A stretch of 19,986 nucleotides of DNA, from the NCBI GenBank assembly GCA_014382915.1, contig JACNIV010000177.1:1-19986 (forward strand), in the 5' to 3' direction. The notes below the pieces were generated by a model. That model ran no database searches and had not been told where the DNA came from. It saw nothing but the letters and a program-made list of their open reading frames with translations. Below are positions 7,035 to 14,614 of this stretch, one piece after another. The position numbers and the translations under genes are program-made. The stretch comes from Candidatus Cloacimonadota bacterium. Lineage in GTDB: Bacteria > Cloacimonadota > Cloacimonadia > Cloacimonadales > TCS61. Each line of letters starts with the position of its first letter. Position 1 is the stretch's first letter.

Positions 7035-8812
7035 TCATAGGCTCCTTTGGTAGCGTGGGTTAATTTTGAAGTTATAATGCCGTATGAAAATAAAACTGCG
7101 AAAATTATAATACAATAAGCAGCTGCATAACCATATCGATACTGTTCAAACGCCAGTTTATAAGCGTCGGTGATAAGAAGTTCTGTGGAGCCATCCGGTC
7201 CACCACCGGAAACAAGATAGATCACATTAAACTGGTTGAATGTCCATATCGTTCCTAAAATTATTGCTGGTACCATGGCAGGTCGAAGCAGTGGTACTGT
7301 TACATTCCAGAAAGACTGCCATTTGGTTGAGCCGTCGATAGCGGAAGCTTCATACAGCTCTTTGGGAATGCTTTGCAAAGCTCCCAGAGCAATGATCATC
7401 ATAAATGGAAACCCCAGCCACACATTTGTAGCCAGATTTGTCAGAAATGCTGTTATGGGTTGTGTAAACCAGCTTATGGATTCAAAACCCAGAAGTTCCA
7501 GAAGTCCATTTACTGCTCCAAACTGTTTATGGAACATTCCTCTCCATATTAAAGCTGTAATGTAATTCGGGATCGCCCAGGGTAAAATAAGCAAAATCCT
7601 GAAAACAGTCCTGCCCTTCAGTCTTACATCATTCAATAAAATGGCTAATACAACACCGATAGTAATATGAAAAAAAAGATTTGTTACTGTCCAAATGATA
7701 GTGTGCGTCAGGGTGTAGTAGAAATTTTGGTAATCCGTAAAGTTGACGACTTTCAGAATATTGTAGAAATTATCGAAACCATAGTTTTTAAAATCTGAAA
7801 AATACTGGATCAGGTCACCGCCAAAATTTGTGAGATTATAATCTGTAAAACCAATAAGTATTCCATAAACAAAGGGAAAGAATACCAGAAGAAAGACACC
7901 GAACATTGCAGGCATTATATATGCATATGCCAACCGATGTTCGATCAATGCATCGATGAATTTTCTCATGATTCCGGTTAATATGAAAAGCCATAAAAGC
8001 GATCCAAAGAAAGATAACGTAAAATTCCAGTATTTTACAGATTCTTTTAAAGGCAATTCCAAAGGTTCCGGTTGCACGCTTACATAAATGTTCCTTTGAA
8101 TGAGATCATCTTGTAATTCATCGAATATCTCGGTTTTATGATAATTCCATCCATTAAGGTGTAATTGCAACTGGTTCCCTATCTGGTTTGTAAGGAAAAA
8201 AATGACAGCAATAAAAACTAATGTGCCTAAGATGAAACTTAATTTCGGGATAAGTCTATCTAAAAGAATTATGAAAAAAGCTAATATAATAATGGTAGCG
8301 ATAATCATGAATCTTGATATACTTTGTGAATAGATGGTTTGTTTGTTTGTTTGAAGTACGATCATTCCCAGCAGTTTATTTTCCTTTTGTATAGGAAAAT
8401 ATATTATGTAGGTACCGGGCTGTTCGGTGCTTTCTTTCCAGATAACATAAGGTGCTTCGGTTTCAGATACCACCAGGTTTTTCTCTAGTGTGCGCTGAGA
8501 ATCGAACTGTTCCTTTGATATCTTATTGCCAACCAGAGAAATATCACTATGAGCAATGAAATACCTGCCTTCTATTAGCGAGATTGAAATTATGTCCTTA
8601 TTCTTCTCAGCAATTTCCTGAATTACACTTTGAACATCTAATTGTTGTTGTTGAATATTTACTATAGTTTGCGATATTGTATATGCATAATCACCAGAAT
8701 AAAATACATTGAGTTTTTGTATCGAATTTGACAATAGCTTACTGATGATCAAACAGAAAATAACTGCAACGAAAATTACAGCAATGATCCGCAAGTACTT
8801 ATATTTTACCAT
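7031..8812 (-). CDS. MalF-type permease fused to an N-terminal Cache-like sensor region
   Basis: Inner-membrane permease of 593 residues. The C-terminal ~300 residues are an ordinary MalF-type permease: membrane segment near 297-321, EAA loop at 488-508 (EASAIDG, then VPLLRP), and GGGPDGSTE near 536-544. The first ~290 residues are extra: one membrane helix (9-27), an extracytoplasmic region (28-167), two helices (168-185 and 190-207), a second outside segment (208-263) and a helix (264-281). The 28-167 region carries FIAHSDISLVG (85-95), then TYIIYFPI (134-141) and KLLGMIVL (146-153), the pattern of Cache/PAS-like sensor domains in histidine kinases and chemoreceptors. E. coli MalF has its periplasmic loop elsewhere and no such domain. 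The ribosome site is weak; the gene starts 18 bases after malE. Permease call very sure; sensor call by motif only. Confidence 0.9.
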   Translation of the reverse strand: MVKYKYLRIIAVIFVAVIFCLIISKLLSNSIQKLNVFYSGDYAYTISQTIVNIQQQQLDVQSVIQEIAEKNKDIISISLIEGRYFIAHSDISLVGNKISKEQFDSQRTLEKNLVVSETEAPYVIWKESTEQPGTYIIYFPIQKENKLLGMIVLQTNKQTIYSQSISRFMIIATIIILAFFIILLDRLIPKLSFILGTLVFIAVIFFLTNQIGNQLQLHLNGWNYHKTEIFDELQDDLIQRNIYVSVQPEPLELPLKESVKYWNFTLSFFGSLLWLFILTGIMRKFIDALIEHRLAYAYIMPAMFGVFLLVFFPFVYGILIGFTDYNLTNFGGDLIQYFSDFKNYGFDNFYNILKVVNFTDYQNFYYTLTHTIIWTVTNLFFHITIGVVLAILLNDVRLKGRTVFRILLILPWAIPNYITALIWRGMFHKQFGAVNGLLELLGFESISWFTQPITAFLTNLATNVWLGFPFMMIIALGALQSIPKELYEASAIDGSTKWQSFWNVTVPLLRPAMVPAIILGTIWTFNQFNVIYLVSGGGPDGSTELLITDAYKLAFEQYRYGYAAAYCIIIFAVLFSYGIITSKLTHATKGAYE

Positions 8813-8830
8813 ATTCAGTCTTTGTATTTA

Positions 8831-10024
8831 TTAAAATCCGGCTGCCTTAAGATTTTGAAGTATTGTCTTTTGAGCTTTATCCAATTCTTCCTTTGGGTCT
8901 TTGCCATTTATCACAGCGGTGATAGCAGTAGAAGCGGGTGACCAGACAAAAGTCATTTGAGGAATGCTCGGCATTGGAATGGAATAATTTATCTGTTCTT
9001 TAAATTTAGGAAGATATTTATCGTTTGCAACTTCCGGATATTTATATACGCTCTTATTTGCCACGGGCTGATTGCCAATAGTTGCCATTATTAATGCCGA
9101 TTCTTCGTTTACAAGAAATTCCATTACTTTGAAAGCTTCATCTTTATGTTCACTTCTGGCGGACATCATCACCCCTTCTGAACTCATAAAAGGCAAAGCC
9201 CTTTTGCCGACTTCATCGATAACAGGAAGAAGTTCAACTTCATAAGGAACGTCCTTGCTGATCTCGCCGCGGAACCAGGGACCGCTGATGACCATTGCTG
9301 ATTTTCTTTCATTGTAAAGAGTGGTAACGAGAACATTGGATACTTCCGGAGGCATAATTTTCTCTTTCAAATAAAGGTCTTGTGCAAACTGGAATGAACG
9401 AACACATTCGGGAGAATTAACAATAGGATTATCGTTTTCATCAAAAACTCTGCCGCCAAACCCCTGCATCCAGCAGGCATTATAATAATAGTTTGCATTT
9501 TCATAAACAAGACCGTATCTGCCTTCTTTCTCATTGGTGTGTTGCTTGGCTATTTTGATCATTTCTCCTGTTGTTCTGGGTGGAGTTTTTACAATATCAG
9601 GATTGTAAAACAGGATTATTGATTTTAAAGACATTGGTAAACCATATAGAGAACCGTTATACAACATTGGTTTATAAGATCCTTCCACAAATCGGTTTTC
9701 AAAATCCTTTTCCAGGTAATAATCCAGTGGTTCGATTATTTTTGCTTCCACCCAACCACCGATCCTATCGTGGGCAAAAATGAAAATATCGGGTCCCTTA
9801 CCTCTGGGAATAGCTGCAGTGATTTTATCCGGAAAAGCATCAAATGGTACTCCAAGAGCCTTGACCTGAATATCGGAATGACTCTCGTTGAAATTGGCTA
9901 CCACTTTCTTTATGGCTTCTTTTTCTTCTCCACGGTAAGAATGCCATAATGTAATGTTTGCCTGAGAATATAAAAATGAAAGAGCCAGCAGCATTAAAAA
10001 AACTACCATAACCATTTTTTTCAT
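8831..10024 (-). CDS. MalE-type periplasmic sugar-binding protein
   Basis: Extracytoplasmic solute-binding protein (family 1 type) of 397 residues that delivers sugar, probably maltodextrin, to the MalF/MalG-like permeases. The signal peptide is MKKMVMVV through about residue 21 (cleavage in YSQA); there is no Cys lipobox, so the protein is soluble in a periplasm. The mature part opens with ITLWHSYRGEEKEAI, typical of the family, and has GPDIFIFAHDRIGGW, YGLPMSLKSI and GPWFRG, the last matching the segment of maltose-binding proteins that forms part of the sugar site. The ATG at 10024 is chosen because GGAGG lies five bases upstream; a TTG further out at 10036 would put that site inside the gene. 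It follows the amylase gene after 13 bases. Confidence 0.93.
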   Translation of the reverse strand: MKKMVMVVFLMLLALSFLYSQANITLWHSYRGEEKEAIKKVVANFNESHSDIQVKALGVPFDAFPDKITAAIPRGKGPDIFIFAHDRIGGWVEAKIIEPLDYYLEKDFENRFVEGSYKPMLYNGSLYGLPMSLKSIILFYNPDIVKTPPRTTGEMIKIAKQHTNEKEGRYGLVYENANYYYNACWMQGFGGRVFDENDNPIVNSPECVRSFQFAQDLYLKEKIMPPEVSNVLVTTLYNERKSAMVISGPWFRGEISKDVPYEVELLPVIDEVGKRALPFMSSEGVMMSARSEHKDEAFKVMEFLVNEESALIMATIGNQPVANKSVYKYPEVANDKYLPKFKEQINYSIPMPSIPQMTFVWSPASTAITAVINGKDPKEELDKAQKTILQNLKAAGF

Positions 10025-10029
10025 ATAAA

Positions 10030-10034
10030 CCTCC
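10030..10034 (-). promoter_or_regulatory. Ribosome binding site fixing the binding-protein start
   Basis: GGAGG on the - strand, five bases before ATG 10024. It decides between this ATG and an in-frame TTG at 10036, which would place the site inside the coding region. Confidence 0.8.
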
Positions 10035-10037
10035 AAA

Positions 10038-12269
10038 TTAAAATTTTAATTTATAAATCTGTACACTTCTTGCCGGAAATTCACCCCTAATAAAAGGATG
10101 TTCTTCTTTTAGTTTGACTTTATTAAAAAACATATTTTCAAACTCTTCCGGTTTTTTCAATTCGGAAAGATCAATTGATAGTTCTTTTTTGTCAAGTAGA
10201 TTTGCTATTACTAAAATAAAATTATTCTCATCTGAAATAACATAACTTATTGCTTTTATATATTCTTTTGTGTTTTCGTTCTTTGTAAGGTAAACTGGAA
10301 GAAACTTGATAATTCCATTTTCCAGTACTGGGTTATCTTCCCTTAAACGAATTAACTTTTTCACGTAATTCAGTATAGAGTCCGGTTCTTTTTCTTCTTC
10401 TTCCACGGATATCCCGTCAACTTTTTTATTCCACACAGGATACCACCAGGTTGTACCTTCACTGTTGTTATCTGCACACCATTCCATGGGTCGGCGAATA
10501 CCTTCATCATAAGGGTCTTTTTCTCCTTTCATTCCGATTTCGTCACCATAATAAAGCATGGGCATATCTGGCATTGTTAGAAGAAGTGATAAGCCGAGTT
10601 TTGCCTGATCTTCATTTAGTCGTGTAAATATCCTGTTCATATCATGGTTATTTATGAACCGATTCATTACGGCATGTTTTGGCAAAATATCTTTTTGCTG
10701 CTCCAAAAGAGAACGTAATTCCCGACCATTAGCGCTGGTTATTGTTTCCATTAAACCACCTTGAAAGGGAAAATCGAAAGCCATATCAAATTTATCATCG
10801 AAACAATGAGAGATGGAAACCAGCCCGTCCCAGTTCTCAGCTAATAGAAGAACATCAGGATTTAAAGATTTAACTGTTTGCCTGAAATTATTCCAGAATT
10901 CATCAGGAGGACCTTTCACATAATCACAGCGGAATCCGTCTATACCATCCGAGAAATCTCCGTCTCCATTCGGATCCATCCAGTATAAAGCTATATCAAA
11001 AAGATATTTTTGAACATCAGGATTATTCACATTCCAGGCTGGCATATAAGGTTCGAGCATGGCGCGGTCTTCCTCCCGGTGTCTGAATTGCCAGTTATGA
11101 GCACGAGTATTGGACTTATTTGTGAAAAAAAACCAGTCGCCGTATTTGGACTTGGGGTCTCCGTATGCATCCTGGAAAAAGGGATGTTGCGAGGAACAAT
11201 GGTTCAACACCAGATCGGTGATGATGTGAATACCATGTTTATGAGCTTCTTTCAGTAATTCCTGGAAATCATCGTTTGTGCCATAATCAGTTTCAATTGA
11301 GTAATAATCTGCAACATCATAGCAATGGTAACTGGGAGATTCAAAGATTGTCATAAGCCAGATGAGTTCTATGCCAAGGTCGCTGTCTGTATCAGGATTC
11401 TCATCGTTCAGATAATCCAGTTTTTGAATGATTCCCCTCAGATCACCGATCCCATCATTATCTCTATCATAAAAACTGCGAACGAAAATTTCATACATTA
11501 CACCATTTTTTATCCATTGCGGAGGAGGATAATCTTTAATCTCAACAGCATCGATTGAGTCATCTTCTCCTGAATAGATCTCTTCATTATCAACCATTAT
11601 AACCTCTGTAAGTTGCCAATTCTCATCAAAACAACCTTGAGCGAGTTCCATAAATCGGTGGGATTGGAGGTTATAATCTGTTATTTTATAAATTGAATAT
11701 TCTTCGAACTTGGGAATGAAACGCATAGCTTCATAAGATGGAGCAGAAATTACCCATATCTGATTTGCATGATATAATGGATTGGGATAGCGGAAGCTTA
11801 CTCCAACCTCATCTCCTTCAAATGATTTATCAAGGATTTTAATTTCATTATCCGTGATTTTAATCGGCAGGTATTCTTGAATTTTATGCAACCATATATT
11901 TGATGAAGAAGTTCCAATTAAAAAGAGATTATAGTTCTTAATGTGTTCAATCGTCAGTTCTTCATCTTCGATAATATCAATGATGCTTTCGGTTTGCCCG
12001 AGCCATTTCTTAACTCGAAAATCCACGATGTTATGAGCCATCATTTCGTTGGTTTCAAGTTCATCTTCATCACTTGTTTGAGTGCCCCAAACAATAATTG
12101 ATTTTTTTTCAAAAAAACTATTATTATCAACTTTTGCTGGCAGGTCTTTTAAAGAAAATACACTTAACTGGTTGTCGGTAAATTTTTCAGTTTCATTATT
12201 TCCATAAAGCAGACATATTAAGATAATAAAGTGCAATAAAAAAATCAATTTCAACACTGACAACTCCAT
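10038..12269 (-). CDS. Secreted GH13 alpha-amylase family enzyme with N-terminal alpha/beta domain
   Basis: Exported 743-residue enzyme expected to cut alpha-1,4-glucans outside the inner membrane and feed the transporter. Residues ~6-22 form a signal peptide. Residues ~55-240 are an unassigned alpha/beta domain (IIVWGTQ at 58-64, LFLIGTSSSN at 115-124), then the GH13 barrel from ~250. A calcium-type loop DRDNDGIGD lies at 268-276. All four conserved regions are present: DLVLNH (352-357), GFRCD with nucleophile Asp449, acid/base Glu478 in LLAEN, and FINNHD with His542 and Asp543. SPSYHCYDV (311-319) has Cys where Gly is common. Exact specificity (amylase, neopullulanase, cyclodextrinase) cannot be fixed. 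First gene of the transport operon. The ATG lacks a good ribosome site; a GTG at 12257 has GGAG six bases upstream and would also give a full signal peptide. Confidence 0.9.
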   Translation of the reverse strand: MELSVLKLIFLLHFIILICLLYGNNETEKFTDNQLSVFSLKDLPAKVDNNSFFEKKSIIVWGTQTSDEDELETNEMMAHNIVDFRVKKWLGQTESIIDIIEDEELTIEHIKNYNLFLIGTSSSNIWLHKIQEYLPIKITDNEIKILDKSFEGDEVGVSFRYPNPLYHANQIWVISAPSYEAMRFIPKFEEYSIYKITDYNLQSHRFMELAQGCFDENWQLTEVIMVDNEEIYSGEDDSIDAVEIKDYPPPQWIKNGVMYEIFVRSFYDRDNDGIGDLRGIIQKLDYLNDENPDTDSDLGIELIWLMTIFESPSYHCYDVADYYSIETDYGTNDDFQELLKEAHKHGIHIITDLVLNHCSSQHPFFQDAYGDPKSKYGDWFFFTNKSNTRAHNWQFRHREEDRAMLEPYMPAWNVNNPDVQKYLFDIALYWMDPNGDGDFSDGIDGFRCDYVKGPPDEFWNNFRQTVKSLNPDVLLLAENWDGLVSISHCFDDKFDMAFDFPFQGGLMETITSANGRELRSLLEQQKDILPKHAVMNRFINNHDMNRIFTRLNEDQAKLGLSLLLTMPDMPMLYYGDEIGMKGEKDPYDEGIRRPMEWCADNNSEGTTWWYPVWNKKVDGISVEEEEKEPDSILNYVKKLIRLREDNPVLENGIIKFLPVYLTKNENTKEYIKAISYVISDENNFILVIANLLDKKELSIDLSELKKPEEFENMFFNKVKLKEEHPFIRGEFPARSVQIYKLKF

Positions 12270-12283
12270 TTCTTATTTCTGAT

Positions 12284-12292
12284 ATTATCACA
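12284..12292 (-). promoter_or_regulatory. Possible extended -10 promoter of the transport operon
   Basis: On the - strand TGT GATAAT (12292-12284) fits an extended -10 element. It would start transcription near 12277, only about 8 bases before the ATG at 12269 or 20 before the alternative GTG at 12257. No convincing -35 box is seen at the right distance, so this is weak. Confidence 0.3.
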
Positions 12293-12342
12293 CAATTACG
12301 AAAATTGAATAACCATATTTATCTAAAGAAGGCTCAATAAAA

Positions 12343-12359
12343 TTGATATATGATGTCAA
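12343..12359. promoter_or_regulatory. Candidate operator (imperfect palindrome)
   Basis: The 17-base element TTGATATATGATGTCAA is an imperfect inverted repeat around its centre (six of eight pairs match, outer TTGA/TCAA). It lies 74 bases upstream of the amylase ATG, in the only gap before the transport operon, where a sugar-responsive repressor could bind. AT-rich DNA yields such matches by chance fairly often. Confidence 0.3.
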
Positions 12360-12392
12360 GAAATTTAATTGATGAATATTATTTTTTGGCAG

Positions 12393-12420
12393 TGTCAACT
12401 TAACTGTGTCTGAGAAGGCA
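12393..12420. other. Possible insertion-sequence terminus remnant
   Basis: The stretch reads GTGTCAACTTAACTGTGTC followed by TGAGAAGGCA. The style (GTGTC repeated around AACTTAA) resembles ends of IS256-group elements as I remember them, but there is no transposase, no partner end and no target duplication visible. It lies 60-90 bases before the junction with the second malQ copy, where a mobile element would help explain the rearrangement. Low confidence. Confidence 0.2.
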
Positions 12421-12431
12421 CATAAAGTTGT

Positions 12432-12461
12432 TTGACAAAAGAAGTTACGCTGGGATATACT
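12432..12461 (+). promoter_or_regulatory. Strong sigma70-like promoter reading into the malQ fragment
   Basis: TTGACA (12432-12437, perfect -35) and TATACT (12456-12461, good -10) are 18 bases apart. The expected start of transcription is at about 12467-12469, which coincides with the ATG at 12468, so a transcript would be leaderless. The promoter lies outside the repeated segment and so did not come with the malQ copy. Confidence 0.6.
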
Positions 12462-12467
12462 TGTGTC

Positions 12468-12971
12468 ATGAGTATAAAGAAAAAAAAGATGGGAGAATTA
12501 CCTGTTATTGCAGAAGACCTGGGTATTATTACAGATGATGTTATAGAATTAAGGGATAGGTTCAATTTTCCGGGAATGAAAATCTTACAGTTTGCTTTCG
12601 ATTCCGATTTGAATAATCCTTATTTACCTCATAATTATCCTGAAAATTGTGTTGTTTATACAGGTACTCATGATAATGACACAACATTAGGGTGGTATAA
12701 AAAACTAGATGAAAAACAACGAAAAAGAGTGGATGAATATTTGAATTATGAAACAATAGATATCTGCTGGCAAATGATAGAAACTGCGTGGAAATCAAAA
12801 GCAGATATTGCGATTATTCCTATGCAAGACCTTCTCGGATTGGATAGTTCAGCTCGAATGAATACTCCTGGCACTTCCTCTGGCAACTGGATGTGGAGAG
12901 CAAGAAAAGATCAGTTAAATATGCAAATTGCAAAAAAACTTAGAACTCTCACCCGAGATTGCGGAAGGTAA
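12468..12971 (+). pseudogene. Truncated malQ 3' fragment joined to a foreign start (MSIKK)
   Basis: An open frame of 167 codons. The first few codons (MSIKK) are not malQ-derived; from 12481 on it is the 3' end of malQ, 99% identical to 678-1168. It keeps the acid/base Glu (IAEDLG) and the third catalytic Asp (GTHDNDT) but lacks the nucleophile region and most of the barrel, so it cannot be an active glucanotransferase. Two of the substitutions change residues: Thr to Ala (giving the family-typical ARMN) and Val to Ala. No frameshift or stop has accumulated, so the fragment is young, or it is expressed. A strong promoter precedes it, but there is no ribosome binding site before ATG 12468. Convergent with glycogen synthase. 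Confidence 0.88.
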
Positions 12972-13011
12972 AAAAGAGTCTGCGAGTACAGACTCAGAAT
13001 TATAAAAAAAA
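12481..13011 (+). repeat. Direct repeat copy B (malQ 3' end plus terminator hairpin)
   Basis: This 531-bp stretch is the second copy of 678-1209, same orientation, offset 11803 bases. It joins the upstream DNA within a run of A (12480-12487) and ends in a run of A (13004-13011), the same A-tracts that bound copy A. It includes the malQ stop codon and the hairpin, which here serves the glycogen synthase gene. Confidence 0.97.
12970..12995 (-). terminator. Rho-independent terminator of the glycogen synthase gene
   Basis: On the - strand the arms GAGTCTG and CAGACTC (12995-12989 and 12982-12976) enclose a 6-base loop and are followed by six T. It starts 35 bases after the glgA stop codon. It is the copy of the terminator at 1167-1193 and differs by one loop base and one base in the T-run. 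Confidence 0.85.
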
Positions 13012-13029
13012 TGTTAAAATCTTTTTTAA

Positions 13030-14610
13030 TTATCTCTCATCCCTTTTCTCTTTTATCAACCTGTTGTAAATCTTCATATATTTTTCTGCTGTTTGTTTCA
13101 GGTTGAATTTTCGTTTTGATTCGCTCATAATCCGCTGAAGCTGAGGAATTTTTACTTTATCCGGTAATTTATAGAATTTTATTGCTTCTTTAATTCCATA
13201 TTCAAAACCAAATTTATCGGGCATTTCAAATACAAAACCATTGCCTGTACTATTTTTCACATCAAGCTGGTGAATCGTATCTTTTAGTCCCCCGGTTGCT
13301 CGAACCACAGGTAAAGTTCCGAATCGCAGAGCTTCCATCTGGGGAATTCCACAGGGTTCATAACGCGAGGGCATTAAAATAAAGTCGGAAGCTGCTTTTC
13401 CCAGGTTGCTGAGCGACTCATTAAAATGTTTATAAGAGAAATTAGGATTATCTTTTGATAATTTCTCCAGTTTCTTCTCGATCTTTTCATCACCATTTGC
13501 TACCACTGCAATTTGCAGATTATATTTTTTTATCAGGTTTTTAGCATTATCTACCAAAAGGTCAGGAGATTTCTGAAAATAGAGACGGTTGGGCCAGAAG
13601 AATAATGGTGTTTTAGTTTCTTTCGGTAAATCCATTTTTTTCTGGAACAGAATTTTATTCTCTGCTTTTTTCTCTTTCATTGTATGCTTATTGAAGTTGA
13701 TAATATCTTTCATTACTTTGGGATTTATAGTATCATTGGGAGCATTTAAAATTCCTGCCGCTCTTTCCTGTTCAAATTTTAATTTTATCATTTGGTAAAT
13801 CTGAGGAGGAACAATTTTGGGAAATTCGTTATCTTTTAACTCATTCAAAAACGAATCACTGACTGTATTGAAAAAGTCGGAAGCAAAAATCGCACTGGCA
13901 GTAAAATCCACTTTATTGGAATCAAAATGGTCCCGCCAGTTCTGCTGGATATTTTCCGGGAAGCGTTCAAAATAAAGCCAGTTAGCAAAAGCAACCGGTC
14001 TGATCCCGCTTAATTCAATATCTTTAAGGGTTTGTTTTTCCGTAAAAATATTATGAAGTGTAAACAGGGATTTTATACCTTTTAACCGAGCCGCAGCAGG
14101 GATCAATCCTGTCATCCAGTCATTACAGTGAATCACATCGGGTTGAATATAATCCAGTAGTATGTTAATAATGTGCCGTTGAAAAACTAAAGAACGCCTG
14201 ACCGGAGTGTGCAAGCTGTCTTCTTCATAAGGAGTATCGATGTAAGAAAATGCACTGTCATTTACCAGGTGAATTCCTCGTCCACTAAGAATAACCGCAA
14301 GTCTATCTATCTGCTGGTCTGTAATTGCAGCCACTTTTCTTATTTTGCTATCATATTTAGGCAGAACAATATGCAGTTCAAATTCTCCGGATTCATCCAG
14401 ATGACGGATAAGACTGGCAGAAATATCTCCCAAACCACCACCTTTAGCAGAAACCAGGTTGGCAGCATTTCCCATTCCTTCAGGAAGTTCAGTAATTTCC
14501 GGGGTGCAAAGCAGAATCTTAGGTTTTTTTGAGGTATGGGTAATTTCAAAATATTCTCTGCTAATTTCTTTGTTCATAGCAATATTCTCGGCACTTCCTT
14601 TATTTTTCAT
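13030..14610 (-). CDS. glgA: Glycogen synthase (GT5, starch-synthase type)
   Basis: Cytoplasmic enzyme that adds glucose from a nucleotide sugar (ADP-glucose in the bacterial family) to alpha-1,4-glucan ends. In 526 residues: the N-terminal donor motif KGGGLGD (56-62; usually KxGGLGD), HCNDW (161-165), GILNAPND (286-293), Arg342 and Lys347 in NRLYFQK (matching the conserved Arg/Lys pair of the family), SRYEPCG (415-421) and TGGLKDT (439-445). It is slightly longer than the ~480-residue enzymes because of ~30 extra N-terminal residues. The ATG at 14610 has AAGGGG seven bases upstream; the in-frame ATG at 14577 has only a distant AAGGA. Four bases separate it from the preceding GH13 gene, so the two are likely coupled in translation. 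It is the last gene of the glycogen operon. Confidence 0.94.
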   Translation of the reverse strand: MKNKGSAENIAMNKEISREYFEITHTSKKPKILLCTPEITELPEGMGNAANLVSAKGGGLGDISASLIRHLDESGEFELHIVLPKYDSKIRKVAAITDQQIDRLAVILSGRGIHLVNDSAFSYIDTPYEEDSLHTPVRRSLVFQRHIINILLDYIQPDVIHCNDWMTGLIPAAARLKGIKSLFTLHNIFTEKQTLKDIELSGIRPVAFANWLYFERFPENIQQNWRDHFDSNKVDFTASAIFASDFFNTVSDSFLNELKDNEFPKIVPPQIYQMIKLKFEQERAAGILNAPNDTINPKVMKDIINFNKHTMKEKKAENKILFQKKMDLPKETKTPLFFWPNRLYFQKSPDLLVDNAKNLIKKYNLQIAVVANGDEKIEKKLEKLSKDNPNFSYKHFNESLSNLGKAASDFILMPSRYEPCGIPQMEALRFGTLPVVRATGGLKDTIHQLDVKNSTGNGFVFEMPDKFGFEYGIKEAIKFYKLPDKVKIPQLQRIMSESKRKFNLKQTAEKYMKIYNRLIKEKRDER

Positions 14611-14614
14611 TTTG

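Noticed and set aside
12244..12269. Lipoprotein signal in the amylase (Cys19)
   Set aside because: The residues before the Cys are L-I, lacking the small residue (Gly/Ala/Ser) required just before a lipobox Cys.
12340..12359. TTGACA on the - strand (12359-12354) as the -35 box of the operon
   Set aside because: No acceptable -10 hexamer is found 16-18 bases downstream on that strand.
12432..12467. TTG at 12432 as the start of the malQ fragment ORF
   Set aside because: This TTG is the first part of a perfect -35 box (TTGACA) and has no ribosome binding site; the promoter geometry puts transcription start near 12468.
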